Source of the DNA: Cunninghamia lanceolata | Taxonomy: Eukaryota; Streptophyta; Pinopsida; Cupressales; Cupressaceae | Assembly (NCBI GenBank): GCA_027924645.1 | Contig: BSBN01000763.1 | Location: 3,038,001-3,102,000 of the forward strand | DNA length: 64,000 bases | Direction of reading: 5' to 3' | In this document: positions 48,440 to 59,303 of the stretch, one piece after another | Layout of the letters: each line of letters starts with the position of its first letter | Position numbering within the stretch: the stretch's first letter is position 1 | Made by a program: the position numbers and the translations under genes | The notes under the pieces: generated by a model | The model's input: only the letters and a program-made list of their open reading frames with translations | Databases searched by the model: none | Told to the model about the DNA's origin: nothing

Positions 48440-49014
48440 GGTATTTTCTTTTCTTTTTAAAAATAGTGTGATTATTTACCACTTTTGTATATATAAGAAG
48501 TGATATGAGGATGAGTAGAACTATCTACTTGAGAACATTTAGTTTCATAAAATGAAAAACTTAATTTCTTTTTAAAAATAGGGTGATTACTTACCACTTT
48601 TAAATACTTTTAAATATGTAAGAAGTGATAAGAGAATTAGTAGAACTATCTACTTAGAACATTTAATTTTACAAAATGAAAAGTTTAACCATCTATTATA
48701 TTGTAATTTCAACTTTAATTAATCTACAACATAATCATAATTAATATTAAAAAACAATATAAATACATTAATCTTTCTCGATCATTTCATAGCTTTCTAA
48801 TTTTTTTTTTTTTTCTTTGAAGGGTGGATGAAGAGGAAACACATTACTCTCTCAATCATTCCATAGCTCTCTAGATTTTGTTTTTTAAGGGTGGGTGAAG
48901 AGGGGTCTTAAGTCTGATTTAATTTATTATTAATTATTGAGTAGTGTGGGAAAGCATGTTCATTTCAATCGTACTATTACTAGAAACTGCCATTTGATTT
49001 TTGATTGAATAAAA
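48440..49014 (+). repeat. Left part of the long copy of the duplicated host segment
   Basis: Matches 29490-30100, including the two-unit AGAAGTGATA...CTACTT array and the stretch ending ACTGCCATTTGATT. Homology stops at AATAAAA near 49014, where the gene-fragment insert begins. It resumes at about 53622. Confidence 0.85.
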
Positions 49015-49683
49015 TGGCTGCGTAGCAGCAGGAGTCCCTGCCAAATGCTGCCAGCATAGAGCAAGAAAAGAGCTTAAGGTTCTTCAAGGTTTGGTTAGAT
49101 TTGTTTGTGATAATTGCAGAATATCTGTTGTAAGTCCATCCACCGTGGCTCCAAGAGGACGTCAATGTCTGTGACACCACAAGTGGAGTGTTGCCTGCAC
49201 ACAATGCATTCAGATTAGTAAGATGATGGATGCCAAAAATATAGACCCTTGTTCAATATTTGAAACTTCAAAATATTAGTGTATATTAGATTAGGGATTA
49301 CCTGCCAGGGAAGGAGATGGTTTGGGTTTCGTTGCTGGAGATGGAGATGGGTGAGGTTCAGTAGGTGGAGATGGTGTGGGTGTGTTTGTTGGGGCAGGAA
49401 CAACAACTGCACAATAATACAACCAATTAGTAGACAATCTTAAATTCAATCAACCTTCTACATCAAGCTATAAACCAACAAAACAAACCAGCTTTGAGTA
49501 TATCCATAGCAATTTGAATCAAAATGAACTACTTCTATAAGGACAAGGATTTTGATTTATTTCAGGAATTACCTGGAAGGAGCTGGTTGAAGCCAGCACC
49601 TCCATTTAGTCTGGCCAAAGTACCAATTAAAGAGCCATTGTTATAAGTGGCAGGCTCTGTCTGCTCATTGTCATCTCTTTCAT
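49014..49683 (-). pseudogene. Class C GH9 endo-1,4-beta-glucanase 3' fragment with CBM49
   Basis: Three minus-strand exons with matching phase-1 splice sites. 49573-49683 carries NEQTEPATYNNGSLIGTLAR, then LNGGAGFNQLLP, the C-terminal end of the GH9 catalytic domain. 49302-49406 is a Pro/Thr/Ser linker (PAPTNTPTPSPPTEP, SPSPATKPKPSPSLAG). 49014-49194 starts CBM49 (SSWSHGGWTYNRYSAIITN, then KSNQTLKNLKL). GH9C enzymes cut cellulose and CBM49 binds crystalline cellulose. After KNLKL the frame shifts, continues as LYAGSIWQGL, and is cut off at 49014. The catalytic domain upstream is missing, so this is a captured 3' fragment. Confidence 0.85.
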
Positions 49684-50320
49684 CTGCAAAATTGTCATAC
49701 GTACCTTTCAGCTTTTAATGCCTTACTTTGAGATTTGGACTCGATAATTTGATTATGCAAACAAATGAATTCTGCAACTCAGAGAATCCATTCATGTAGT
49801 GTTTGATAATTTGTTGATGTCTTGATGTCTAATCTAAGGCCCCATTCAAATCGTCTTAATTTGGTTCCTTAACTATGCATGGTCTCTGTTATCCTGCTGG
49901 GAAAAAAATAATGGGCTAGGCAGTCTTAAGAATTCTTCTCTTGTTCCACTATCCAGTTGTGCCCATTTCTTCATTATCAATACAAATGGCTTGTTGGCAA
50001 TCATGTTATCCAAGTTATATGCTAATTGTGATATAGTGCTTCTGAGATCACCATGTCCAAGTTTAAAATTAACTATGCTGCAATCCTCGGACCTTTGCTG
50101 CAACTCTCTTATCTTTAATAATTTGTGCTTTATATCCATACTTTTAGAAGCACATCTATGGATAACTCGGGAAAAACTGCAACACAAATTCTACCTGCTC
50201 CAGCAAGAGATAGCTTCTGAATTTTATCAATTACAAACATCTGTGTCTTGGGCTCTTTCATACTTATCCAACTATGGTGGGATGTTAGGCTCATCACTGC
50301 CAAAATGTTAATTTTTTCAT

Positions 50321-50464
50321 CACTTTTGAATGTTCCAAATTCTTACTCAGTTTACTTTTCGTTATACCCAATTGTTTTTGTGTGTGCCCACAAATTACAT
50401 GTTGTTGCTGCTGCAGATGATAAATGCCTACTTTGGTAACCATTGCTAGTTTCCATGGCAACAA
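50321..50464. repeat. Direct repeat copy 1 (144 bp)
   Basis: Essentially identical to 51084-51227, starting CACTTTTGAATG and ending CATGGCAACAA. Followed nine bases later by the left arm of an inverted repeat. Confidence 0.93.
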
Positions 50465-50473
50465 AGATGGAAA

Positions 50474-50557
50474 GAACTTCACTTTGATGTATATATAGTC
50501 ACCAGAATTGTATAAATATCTCCAGGTTGAATCTAAAGATGACTAAATCTATTGTTG
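50474..50557. repeat. Inverted repeat, left arm (84 bp)
   Basis: Reverse complement of 51222-51305 with only a few mismatches. Reads GAACTTCA...CTATTGTTG. Confidence 0.92.
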
Positions 50558-51083
50558 TTTTCCTAAAACAATGTCTCTACATTGGTTGAAAAATTGCTAA
50601 CCACAGTCAAATATGAATATTGAGATCAATGATCATGCGTATTTTGATTCATTATTGACAAGGTGGTATCGACATACCATGGTTTAATCATGGAAGAGTC
50701 ATATATATAATCAATGAAATGGCCTCTAGAAGCAAAAAAATGTCAAAACTAGAAACATTGTGAGGCAAAATGTCATATTTAGCTATGGAAAGTTGTAAAG
50801 CTCTAGTGCATTCATCAAGTGTCCCATTCTCAACATCCTCTACTGCAAAAGACTGTCTAAGTAGCACTTAACCTGAATTATAAGAACCATTAAAAAAAGC
50901 ATGGAAAAAAGAAAAAGTAAATGCAGAAGCAAATGAAGCACCTCTCATAACTAACTATCTATATTCCATAAGGGAAAACTATCTCTCAGCAGACCACAAA
51001 TATTAAGTCTTGTGAGAGTGTGAACTACAATTGAATTCCCCCACTGCAATAAGACTTCTCATAACTCCAGAAGACAGTTTACT

Positions 51084-51227
51084 CACTTTTGAATGTTCCA
51101 AATTCTTACTCAGTTTACTTTTCGTTATACCCAATTGTTTTTGTGTGTGCCCACAAATTACATGTTGTTGCTGCTGCAGATGATAAATGCCTACTTTGGT
51201 AACCATTGCTAGTTTCCATGGCAACAA
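51084..51227. repeat. Direct repeat copy 2 (144 bp)
   Basis: Second copy of 50321-50464. Its last bases (CAACAA) overlap the start of the inverted-repeat right arm. Confidence 0.93.
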
Positions 51228-51305
51228 TAGATTTAGTCATCTTCAGATTCAACCTGGAGGTATTTATACAATTCTGGTGACTATATGTACATCAAATTGA
51301 AGTTC
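51222..51305. repeat. Inverted repeat, right arm (84 bp)
   Basis: Partner of 50474-50557, opposite orientation. Confidence 0.92.
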
Positions 51306-51587
51306 CATGTTTGCAAATCTTAACCATAACATAAGCAGCAGCTCAATAAGGCTACCCCGATAGTGAAGTGATTATGGTCTACATTCAAGCTTACGAATCT
51401 TAAGAAAAGAATACCCCAAATGGCCTAAAAGGCCAGCAATGACCTCACCCAAAATTTTCCAAACAAAATCAAAAGACTTGGGATCACAAATCTACAAATC
51501 CAAACAGAAAAGTTCTATCTCTGACACAATAAAAGCCAATTTAGCAGCAACAAAAACATCAGGAAAGAGTTTCATGCACAAATTTAC

Positions 51588-51683
51588 CTGTTGCTACATT
51601 TTCGTCAGTTCATCAGGTGGAATTTTGCTCATCTGCTCCTGTGCCAGCTTCATCAGCTCCGGATCCATCATTCCGTTAAACAT
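51588..51683 (-). pseudogene. OEP61/TPR7-like exon 1 fragment
   Basis: One 32-codon exon on the minus strand from ATG 51683: MFNGMMDPELMKLAQEQMSK, then IPPDELTKM, a TAG, QQ and a GTAAAT donor. It resembles the opening of plant OEP61/TPR7, a TPR co-chaperone receptor of the chloroplast/ER outer membrane (MFNG, MDPE, LAQ-QMS). The TAG sits where the family has Gln. No TPR exons were found downstream, so this is an isolated exon fragment. Family assignment is from memory of the N-terminal pattern. Confidence 0.7.
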
Positions 51684-52889
51684 TCTGATGATTCAACTGG
51701 CTCAAGCAGACCAGCTAAATTCAAAATAGGGAAAAAAATTATATAGGGAAAAATTGGACCGCAGAATAATATTCACTGAAAAAAAAGGAAGCTGCAGCGA
51801 TGGAGTTACAGAGAATAATTGAAGAAAATTTCCAAGGCAAAATTGCGGTGCAAAAGAATGCAAAATCTAGCCTAAGAATAAATCGTGCCGTATAGCTTTT
51901 TTATTTGCAATGTGCGCACACACTCTCCAGGGTTTCCTCGTGAGGTCAACTGACCACGGCCGCCTTTACCCTAGAAATTGATTCCGTTGAAGGAGTGCCA
52001 AGCAAATTGGCCATAATACAAAGCATTGCATACAAAAACAACAAAAAAGTGTGACATAACAGACAAGGAACATAAACAAAAGTTGTTTGCCCTAATTCGA
52101 AAGACTCGACAAAGAAAGGACCATTTAACATAGCCAAGGTCAACAACGTAGTTATCGGAAAAGTTAAAGATCATAATTTCATCACGCCAGTTGTGATGCT
52201 TAGCATATGACCACTTGTACAAAGGACTGCAACACAAAAAAAATGTCTGCAAATTACTACTGGTATTAAAGATCAACTACCCTCTGTCAAGACAATCCCT
52301 TGGTATTCAAAAATTAATGACAAAATCCTTGCATTACAGGTAACCACAACAAGTTATGTTCTTCTCATTATGCACCTCTCATACAATCCAAAGCAAATTA
52401 TGCATTTTCCCTTCTCAACTAATTAGTTTCCCCAAAATCACTTTATAGGGATCCCATGTTTGGCTCGTACTTAAAATGAACCCCAGCATACTTAAGGCCA
52501 CAATTCATTGAAGCAGTAACAGCGCATAAAAAAATTGCCTTTCCCCTGCAATGTAGAACTTGTGTTTTGACTGGGGGTAATTCCTAACTAGTTTTGGAGG
52601 AAAGTGTATGAATCATCAGTTGGGGAGTTGAATTACCATCTAATCTTCAAATTAGTCTTGTACAGAAATTTCAATATACAATATTTTAAGTAATAATGAT
52701 TTAATAGAGTAGGAAAATACTACTACCACTGGAGACTCCAAAAATAATAAATTGGCTTCTGATCATCAAACCATAGAGAATTGTGAGTGGTGTTTCAGAT
52801 GTATTAGTGTTAAAAATATTTGCTGCAAGAACTGTTCACATAAACAAGTAATGAATTCAATCCATAAGCAAATTATCCTAAAAAAATAC
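51684..52889. other. Unassigned DNA between fragments
   Basis: Probably includes the upstream flank of the OEP61-like exon and intron of the carboxypeptidase fragment. A minus-strand frame at 51971-52276 is open but unrecognised. No other features seen. Confidence 0.45.
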
Positions 52890-53302
52890 CTTTGTTCCAT
52901 ATTGCGAACTCACTGAAAGAAAGCCCGGTTCCGTTGCCATTTACAATGAAAGGTCCAATCTCTTGTGTTGCTCCATAACCCACAGATGAACACCCTGGAC
53001 CTGTAGAACGAATATCATTGTTACATTACTGAATTACAGCGCACACATAGTAGCAGCTAATACAATTATTTACAATAACTGCCAAAGGCTACCAACTCCA
53101 TTAATCCATAAGACAAAAGGCCTTTTCTCTTTGAGAGTAGCAGCCTCAAACAACCACTAGAAGAGAGCTCTTCCGTTTTTTCATTGACAGTCACATAACT
53201 GGAATAGTGATTAAAACTCACTTTAGGCTGGCCGGGCAAATTGGTCACCAAATTTTTACTGTTTCCACCGTCTATAGACCGTGGAACAGTATTCATAAAC
53301 AC
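52890..53302 (-). pseudogene. Serine carboxypeptidase-like (S10) 5' exons, broken
   Basis: The upstream exon (about 53090-53302) reads NLVTNLPGQPKVSFNHYSSY, then VTVNEKTE. A frameshift then moves to RALF, a TAG, WLFEAATLKEKRPFVLWING. The second exon, 52890-53000, begins after a CAG acceptor and ends before [24 protein letters not shown], then [12 protein letters not shown] and WNK. This is the oxyanion-hole region (GGPGCSS) of plant S10 carboxypeptidases, vacuolar or secreted enzymes that include acyltransferase-type members. The catalytic Ser (GESYAG), Asp and His exons are absent. The donor after LWING looks lost. Confidence 0.85.
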
Positions 53303-53621
53303 GAGGGCAGATAATCAGCCATTGTTTGTCCTTGCTTGACTGCCCTTTTTTGCTCTCAAATCCTGCCATTTCTGCACAGCTGCGGTAACCCTGTAGTTTT
53401 TGAAAAACAGAGCAGGTTGTTAAAACAGCAGGCAGCTGGAGGAGCACGCGTCCTACCTGCAAACCCTCTGCACAATCAAATAAAATATTAGGAGTGTAAT
53501 AATGCTCCAATCAGAAAAGACCTTAGGTTTAGCTTTAATATTTTCCATGCTGCGTGAAGATCCAAGCAAATTAATCCTCTTCTTGTTAAGTGAAAACAAT
53601 AGTCCCCCCTTACGGGCAGGG
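53303..53621. other. Right end of the gene-fragment insert
   Basis: No recognised coding. It ends GGGCAGGGACT followed by AATAAAGATGATG, where homology to the short copy (about 30100) resumes. Confidence 0.5.
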
Positions 53622-53920
53622 ACTAATAAAGATGATGTTCTGTTGAGAAAATGGCATCCAACCTGCAGATATTTTTAGTAAGGTGTCATAAATATATAGC
53701 ACGTGGTTTTTAGCTTCCATTAATCATGGAGCATATGTAACAAAAATGTTGCACTCATGGTGAGAGAGATTCTCAATCTACACATAGAAAACAAGCGTCA
53801 TGGAAAACAACCTTTTTTATGCTGATCGATTGCCCAATTCCAAATAAAGTCTATTCCATCCAGACAAACTTCCCCCAGATCATAATTTCACAGCTTTACT
53901 AATTCTTTGACGGCCGCGCC
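53622..53920 (+). promoter_or_regulatory. bHLH gene upstream region, conserved in both copies
   Basis: Matches 30100-30324: TTCTGTTGAGAAAATGGCATC, the TTTTTAGTAAG stretch and AAAAATGTTGCACTC. The conserved segment ends at the shared exon 1. No specific promoter element could be assigned; the region is inferred from position only. Confidence 0.45.
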
Positions 53921-54859
53921 ATGGAGCAACGCTTCTCTGTAAGTCCATTTTCTTATATATACCCTAATTCTATTAGGGTTTTAAATTTTCAATGAGCTCT
54001 GATGTTGAGTATTTGACAGTGTTATGATCAACGGATTGGAAGTTTTAGAGTATATAAACGTTTGTCGAATGCTCATTTGTAAATCCAGTGGCAGGCATCG
54101 ACAGAATTTGTTATCAGACGACGACTTACATAATACTCGTGGCGAGAGCAGCGATACAGAATTTATTTACACCTCGCCGGAGAAGCAATTGTACTCATTT
54201 GAGAACGTACAGGAACCCCTCTGTTCAGATTCCAGCTAAATGATGTCGTCGCCTCACTTGGGGCAAGAAAACCCCGCAGCAAGGGGAACCCTGCACTGAT
54301 TCCTTTCTTCAGCCGAAACAAACCAAATCTATGATTGCAGGGGGGAAAAGTGGAGGCGAAGAAGTGCTCAAATCTGTTATGTATGGTAAGAGAAACAGTG
54401 CATTTGTGGAATGGAATGGCAGCCCTCGTCTGCCTTGTCTGCATACGTTTTTTGAGATGCATAAACGATCACAGAATCAGTCCATTACATGACATCCATG
54501 GTGGAAGAATACGTGCTAACCATGATTATGACAAGCTTGCCATTCACCATGTGGTTGCAGAACGCAAGCGAAGAGAACAGACGGAGCAGATGCTTTCTGC
54601 TCTGCGTGTATTGCTGCCCATAAATCCAAAGGTACATTCTTCATCAAATTTATGTGTTTCTTTGGATTCTGTGTTTAAGCTTATTATTAAGGGTATGATG
54701 GATTAACGGATGCTGATTTTTGTACAGAAGGGCAGAGCTCCAGTGCTGTTGCAGACGATTAATTACGTGGCTCATCTGAAGCAGCGAGTTGAACAACTGG
54801 AGAGGCGCAATAGAGAACTTATGGAGTATGCTTGTATAGAGTTAAATCACATACATTGA
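53921..54859 (+). pseudogene. bHLH transcription factor gene, degraded and 3'-truncated
   Basis: Exon 1 is 53921-53938 (MEQRFS, GTAAGT donor). Exon 2 remains at 54105-54239: NLLSDDDLHNTRGESSD, then TEFIYTSPEKQLYSFENVQE and a TAA. The next ~240 bp are coding-like but spread over three frames (EVLKSVMYGKRNSAFVEWNG, then PRLPCLHTFFEMHK). The bHLH domain is intact: KLAIHHVVAERKRREQTEQM, LSALRVLLPINPK, a 96-bp GT-AG intron (54632-54727), then KGRAPVLLQTINYVAHLKQR, VEQLERRNREL. The basic region has H-E-R at the E-box contact positions. Exon 2 lacks the acceptor seen in the short copy. Coding ends at the Gypsy-2 junction (about 54828); the TGA at 54857 is in gypsy DNA. Unlisted introns might bridge some frame changes. 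Confidence 0.8.
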
Positions 54860-57800
54860 AGATAAGTGACAATCTAAGATCAGAAGGAAGTTGGATTTCA
54901 TAAGCATTCTACCCACATTTCTTCAAAATCTGACATGGTCCAATCTTCTTCTGCATGAGTTTGGTATATTTACCTTTTGGAAGTCTTTCCTTCTTTAAAT
55001 TAACCCACACCAAATCTCCAACATCAAACTGTAAATCTCTCTTCTTCTTGTCAGCATATTCTTTATACTTCAATGTAGTTTGCTGGAGTTGCGTCTTGAC
55101 TTGATCATGCACCTCTTTGATTGCTGCTACAAAAACTTCTCCATGTGCACTAATAGACTCTCCTATAGGTAAATCTCTTAACTCCAAAATACCTCTTGGA
55201 TGAATACCATACACCACTTGGAAAGGTGATTTCCCTGTACTTCTATTGACAGTGTCAATATAGGAAAATTCGGCCTATGATAGGATGTTATCCCACTTCT
55301 CTCCATGCTGCCTTGTCAAACATCTAAGCAAATTTCCCAATGACCGATTGACCACCTCAATCTGTTCATCTGTTTGAGGATGATATGCTAATGAGAAGGA
55401 CAAATTGGTACCAAGCTTCTTCGAAAGAGTCCTCCAAAAATGGCCAATAAATTTCACATCTCTATCTGAGACTATGCTCAATGGAAATCCATGTATCCTC
55501 ACTATTTCCTTGAAAAACAGGTCTGCAACATATGAAGCATCACAAGTAGTTTTGCATGGCAAGAAATGTGCCATTTTACTGAATCTGTCTACTACCACAA
55601 AAATACTGTCATATCCCTTCCATTTTCTAGGTAAATCTAACACAAAATCCATGCTTAGGCTCTCCCATGGCATAGAAGGAATGGGCAATGGTTGATATAA
55701 ACCTGCATTAGTAGATCTCCCTTTTGCTTTCTGACATATCATACATGATTCCACAAATTTCCTCACATTTGACTGCAAATTTGGCCAAAAGTAACGCCTC
55801 TTCACAAGATCCAAAGTCTTATCCAACCAAAATGTCCTGCCATGGCCCCACAATGCTTCTCCTTAATGATGTTCAGCCTTATAGAACACCGTGGGATACA
55901 CAACTGTCCTCCTTTGAACAGTAATCCATCATGTATCAGAAATTCAGAATACTCAACATGATATTTATCTCCAAAAGAAGTACACACATTGTAGATCTCT
56001 CCAAAGTCTTCATCAGTATCATACATAGTCTTTAAGGAATCAATTCCAACACTTTCCAATTGAATCTGATTTAGGGTGAGGGCCCTCCTGCTCAAAGCAT
56101 CAGCTACCTTATTCTTGACCCCTTTCTTGTGTTTAAGTGTGAAAGTGAAAGCTTACAAAGTTTCCACCCACTTCATATGTCTATGGTTCAGTATTCTTGG
56201 CTGTTTATGAAATTAAGGGCCTGATTATCTGTAAACACTATGAATTCTTTTGGCATCAAGTAATGCCTCCACTTTTTGAGTGACTGGACTAGAGCATACA
56301 TCTCCAAATCATAGGACGAGTATCTCTTCTTAGCATCATTTAATTTCTCACTGAAAAATGCAATACGCCTACCTTCTGGACTAAGTACTGCTCCAATGGC
56401 CCTGTGACTTGCATCACATTCAACCTGAAAAATCTTGTTGAAATCAGGAAGTGCAAGGACTGGCTGTTGTGCCACCTTCTTCTTCAATGTCTCAAATGAA
56501 TCATCTGCTTCTTTTGTCCAAGTGAATCTGCACTTCTGTCCTCCTTTTATGGTGTCAAGCATGGGTGCACAGATATGACTAAACCCTCTTATAAACTTCC
56601 TATAGGAGGTTGCTAACCCATGGAAACTTCTAACATCATTCATGGTTCGAGGAGTTGGCCAAGACAATATGGCACTCACCTTCTCTTGATCCATTCAAAG
56701 TTTGCCATGTGAGATGACAAAACCCAAGTAGATGATCTCCTCCTGCATAAACAAACACTTCTCCAAGTTTATCATTAGTTGTTCTTCATGTAACCTTCTG
56801 AGGACCAAGTCTATATGGTTGAGATGCTCTTCCCTTGTATTACTAAAAATCAGAATGTCATCTTGATATACTATGACAAAGTTGCCTATAAATTCTCTCA
56901 AGACCTCATTCATCAACCTCATAAAGCTACTAGGAGCATTGGATAAACCATAAGGCATGACCTTCCACTCATACAACCCTTCGTTTGTTTTAAATGTTAT
57001 TTTCCATTCATCTCCTGGCCTAATTCTGATCTGATGATAGCCACTTTTCAAATCTATCTTTGTGAAATATTTGGCACCTCCCAAGCAATCAAGCAAATCT
57101 TCTATCCTAGGGATTGGGAACCTATACCTGATTGTTATCTTGTTGATAGCTCTTGAATCAGTACAAAGTCTCCAAGTGCCTTCCTTCTTTGGTGCTAGTA
57201 CTACCAGTACTACACATGGGCTTAATCCTTTGCCAATTAGGCCTGTCTCCAACAATTCCTTAATCTGTCTTGCTACCTCTGCATTCTGTTCTAGAGTAAG
57301 CTTGCAGGCTGCTTTGTTTGGAAGTGTAGATCTTGGGATTAGATCTATGTAGTGACTGATGTCCCTTATAGGTGGTAGGGACCTTGGCATTCCATCAGAG
57401 ATGATGCCTTTGTATTTGTCCAATAATTCTTGGACAACAGGGTCTATGAACCTTTGTTTCTTCTCTCACTTGACTCCTTGCTGCTATTCCTTATTCACCT
57501 TTAGGCATGGAATGAGGGCATATGCAACTACTCCTTCTTCTATTTCTGTCATAAACTGTTTTCCTTCTACCATCATCACCTTGACTTCTTTTCCTTTTGA
57601 TTCTACCTCCTTCTCCAGTAATGGTAGTAACTCTGTCTTCTCACCATCCTTGGTGATTGAATAAGTGTTTCTAACTCCATCATGTTGGGATTTCAAATCA
57701 AATTGCCATGGTCTTCCAAGTAGGAGATGGCAAGCATCCATCTGAGCTATGTCAAACAATAATCTATCCTTGTATGGTCCAATTTGAAACTCTACCCAAG

Positions 57801-59250
57801 CTTGTTCTTCCACAACTGTTTGCCGGCCTTGAGTGAGCCATGAGACCTTATACGGGTAGGAATGTGGTAGTCTCCTAAGCTTAATCTTTTCTACCATTTC
57901 AACAGACACAAAATTTTTAGTAGATCCAGAGTCAATCAGAACTCTACATACCTTTCCCCCTGCCTTGCAAGTAGTTTTGAAAAGAGACTTTCTTTTTGGG
58001 GGTTTTTTGTCAAGCACCTTCATAGTGGCCATTACTCTATTGATCATGAAAGCTTCTCCTATCTCAGGATACCCATATCTGACAGTATGACTCACTCTGA
58101 TAAGTGTTGGAGCTTGTTGCACTTTGACAATCAGATTCTTGGATCAGATTTGTCCTCCTTTCTCCCATTGAACTTGTTGCTTTTTTTGGACATCTACTAG
58201 CTATGTGGCCTTCCTGATTGCAATTGTAACATCTGATAGGACCCCTACCCTGAGATCTCCCTCCAAATGGTGGTCTTCTTCCCCTAAAGTTTCCTTTTTG
58301 ATCATAACTCCCCCCTTGATTTTGACTGTTGTCTCCTTTGCTTCTCTCTTGATTGGATTCACCTTGGTGTCCAAATCCATTTCTTCTGCCTCTGAAAGGA
58401 CTTCTTCCCCCTCTTTGCCACTTCCTCTTCCCCTATTATTCTATTCTTGCCTTCTCTTTAATTTTTCTTCCACCTTGAGTGCCAATTGATAGCACTTATG
58501 TACTGTAACTGGACTATGCATATTTAAATCTTCCTGGATAGTAAACCTCAATCCATTGAGATACCTTGCTACCCTCTCTTCCTCTCTTTCCTTCACCTTG
58601 GTCTGAACACAAAGTTTCATGAATTCTTCAGTTTATGCACTGACATCTAACTCCTTCTGTTTCAGGTTTTGTCTCCTCTTATGTAATTGGATATTGTAAT
58701 CCAATGGAACATAGACTTCCTGTACTAAAGCCATCATCTTCTTCCACATATCAACTCTGTTCCTTCCTTCTCTCACCCTGTCATCTTGGATGAAATTCCA
58801 CCAGGTTAGTGCAGCCCCTTTCATTTTGGACTGAGCCGTCTTCACTCTTTGGTGGTCTGGTATTTCCTCTATTTCAAAGAAATTATTCAAGGAGTCTATC
58901 CACTCCATCATTGAATCAGGTTCCATTTTTCTTGCAAACACTGGTAGGTCTATTTTCATATCCATGGTCCTTCGCTCCATGGATTTGAGGGCGTTGAGTA
59001 AGGGTCTCTGGTCTGCAGGAATGTCTATCTCTTCTTGCCTAGGGATCTCCTCTTCATCCCTATCTTCTTGTTCACCAGAATATTCTTTTCCCTTTCCTAC
59101 TTTGTCCCTCAACTTCTCCAACTCATCTCTTAATTCCTGATTCTGAGCCCTAACCGCTTTGCTCTCTACCAATTGCTTCTTTACTAAGACCGCCAACTCA
59201 GCATTGGTCATCCTTACTGGGTACTTTTCTGACCCTTCTCCTTCAGACAT
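54828..59250 (-). pseudogene. gag-pol: Gypsy-2 gag-pol polyprotein
   Basis: Gag from ATG 59250 (MSEGEGSEKYPVRMT), with an acidic coiled coil then Retrotrans_gag (LTWWNFIQDD). The zinc knuckle CYNCNQEGHIASRC (about 58189-58231) is intact but in another frame from its flanks. Protease VLIDSGSTKNFVS (about 57930). RT spans about 56700-57300 with FTKIDLKSGYHQIRI and VYQDDILIFS. RNase H has VECDASHRAIGAVLS (about 56400). The integrase zinc region holds a frameshift near 55850; the core keeps MDFVLDLP, SDRDVKF and HPQTDEQIEVVNR. The C-terminal end (NAYEIQLP, IFNVCDLTLYK) is cut at the bHLH junction. Gag, PR, RT and RNase H share one frame with few stops, so decay is moderate. Confidence 0.93.
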
Positions 59251-59287
59251 CTTTTCGCCTTCTTCTTCTTCCCAAAAGATACTCCTT

Positions 59288-59300
59288 AGCTCTGATACCA
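59288..59300 (-). other. Primer binding site of Gypsy-2
   Basis: Minus strand TGGTATCAGAGCT, an exact Met-tRNA type PBS about 40 bp upstream of the gag ATG and 3 bp from the LTR. Confidence 0.9.
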
Positions 59301-59303
59301 CTA

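Larger units (their letters stand above)
49684..51587. other. Spacer between gene fragments with complex repeats
   Basis: No recognised gene. A minus-strand frame at 49873-50133 (MDIKHKLLKIREL) has no recognisable family. The stretch holds the direct and inverted repeats listed separately. Confidence 0.5.

Noticed and set aside
49873..50187. Minus-strand frame starting MDIKHKLLKIREL
   Set aside because: Open for about 87 codons from the inner ATG, but it matches no family, lies in the intron/flank of the GH9 fragment, and has no conserved partner copy.
51971..52276. Minus-strand frame with YKWSYAKHHNW, briefly considered as a later carboxypeptidase exon
   Set aside because: It lacks the catalytic Asp/His motifs and aligned only by a few aromatic residues.
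49022..53628. AGTCCCTGCC near 49040 and GGCAGGGACT near 53625 as terminal inverted repeats of a transposon
   Set aside because: The left copy lies within CBM49-derived sequence and about 25 bp inside the homology border, and the bases outside the two do not form a target duplication. Treated as coincidence.
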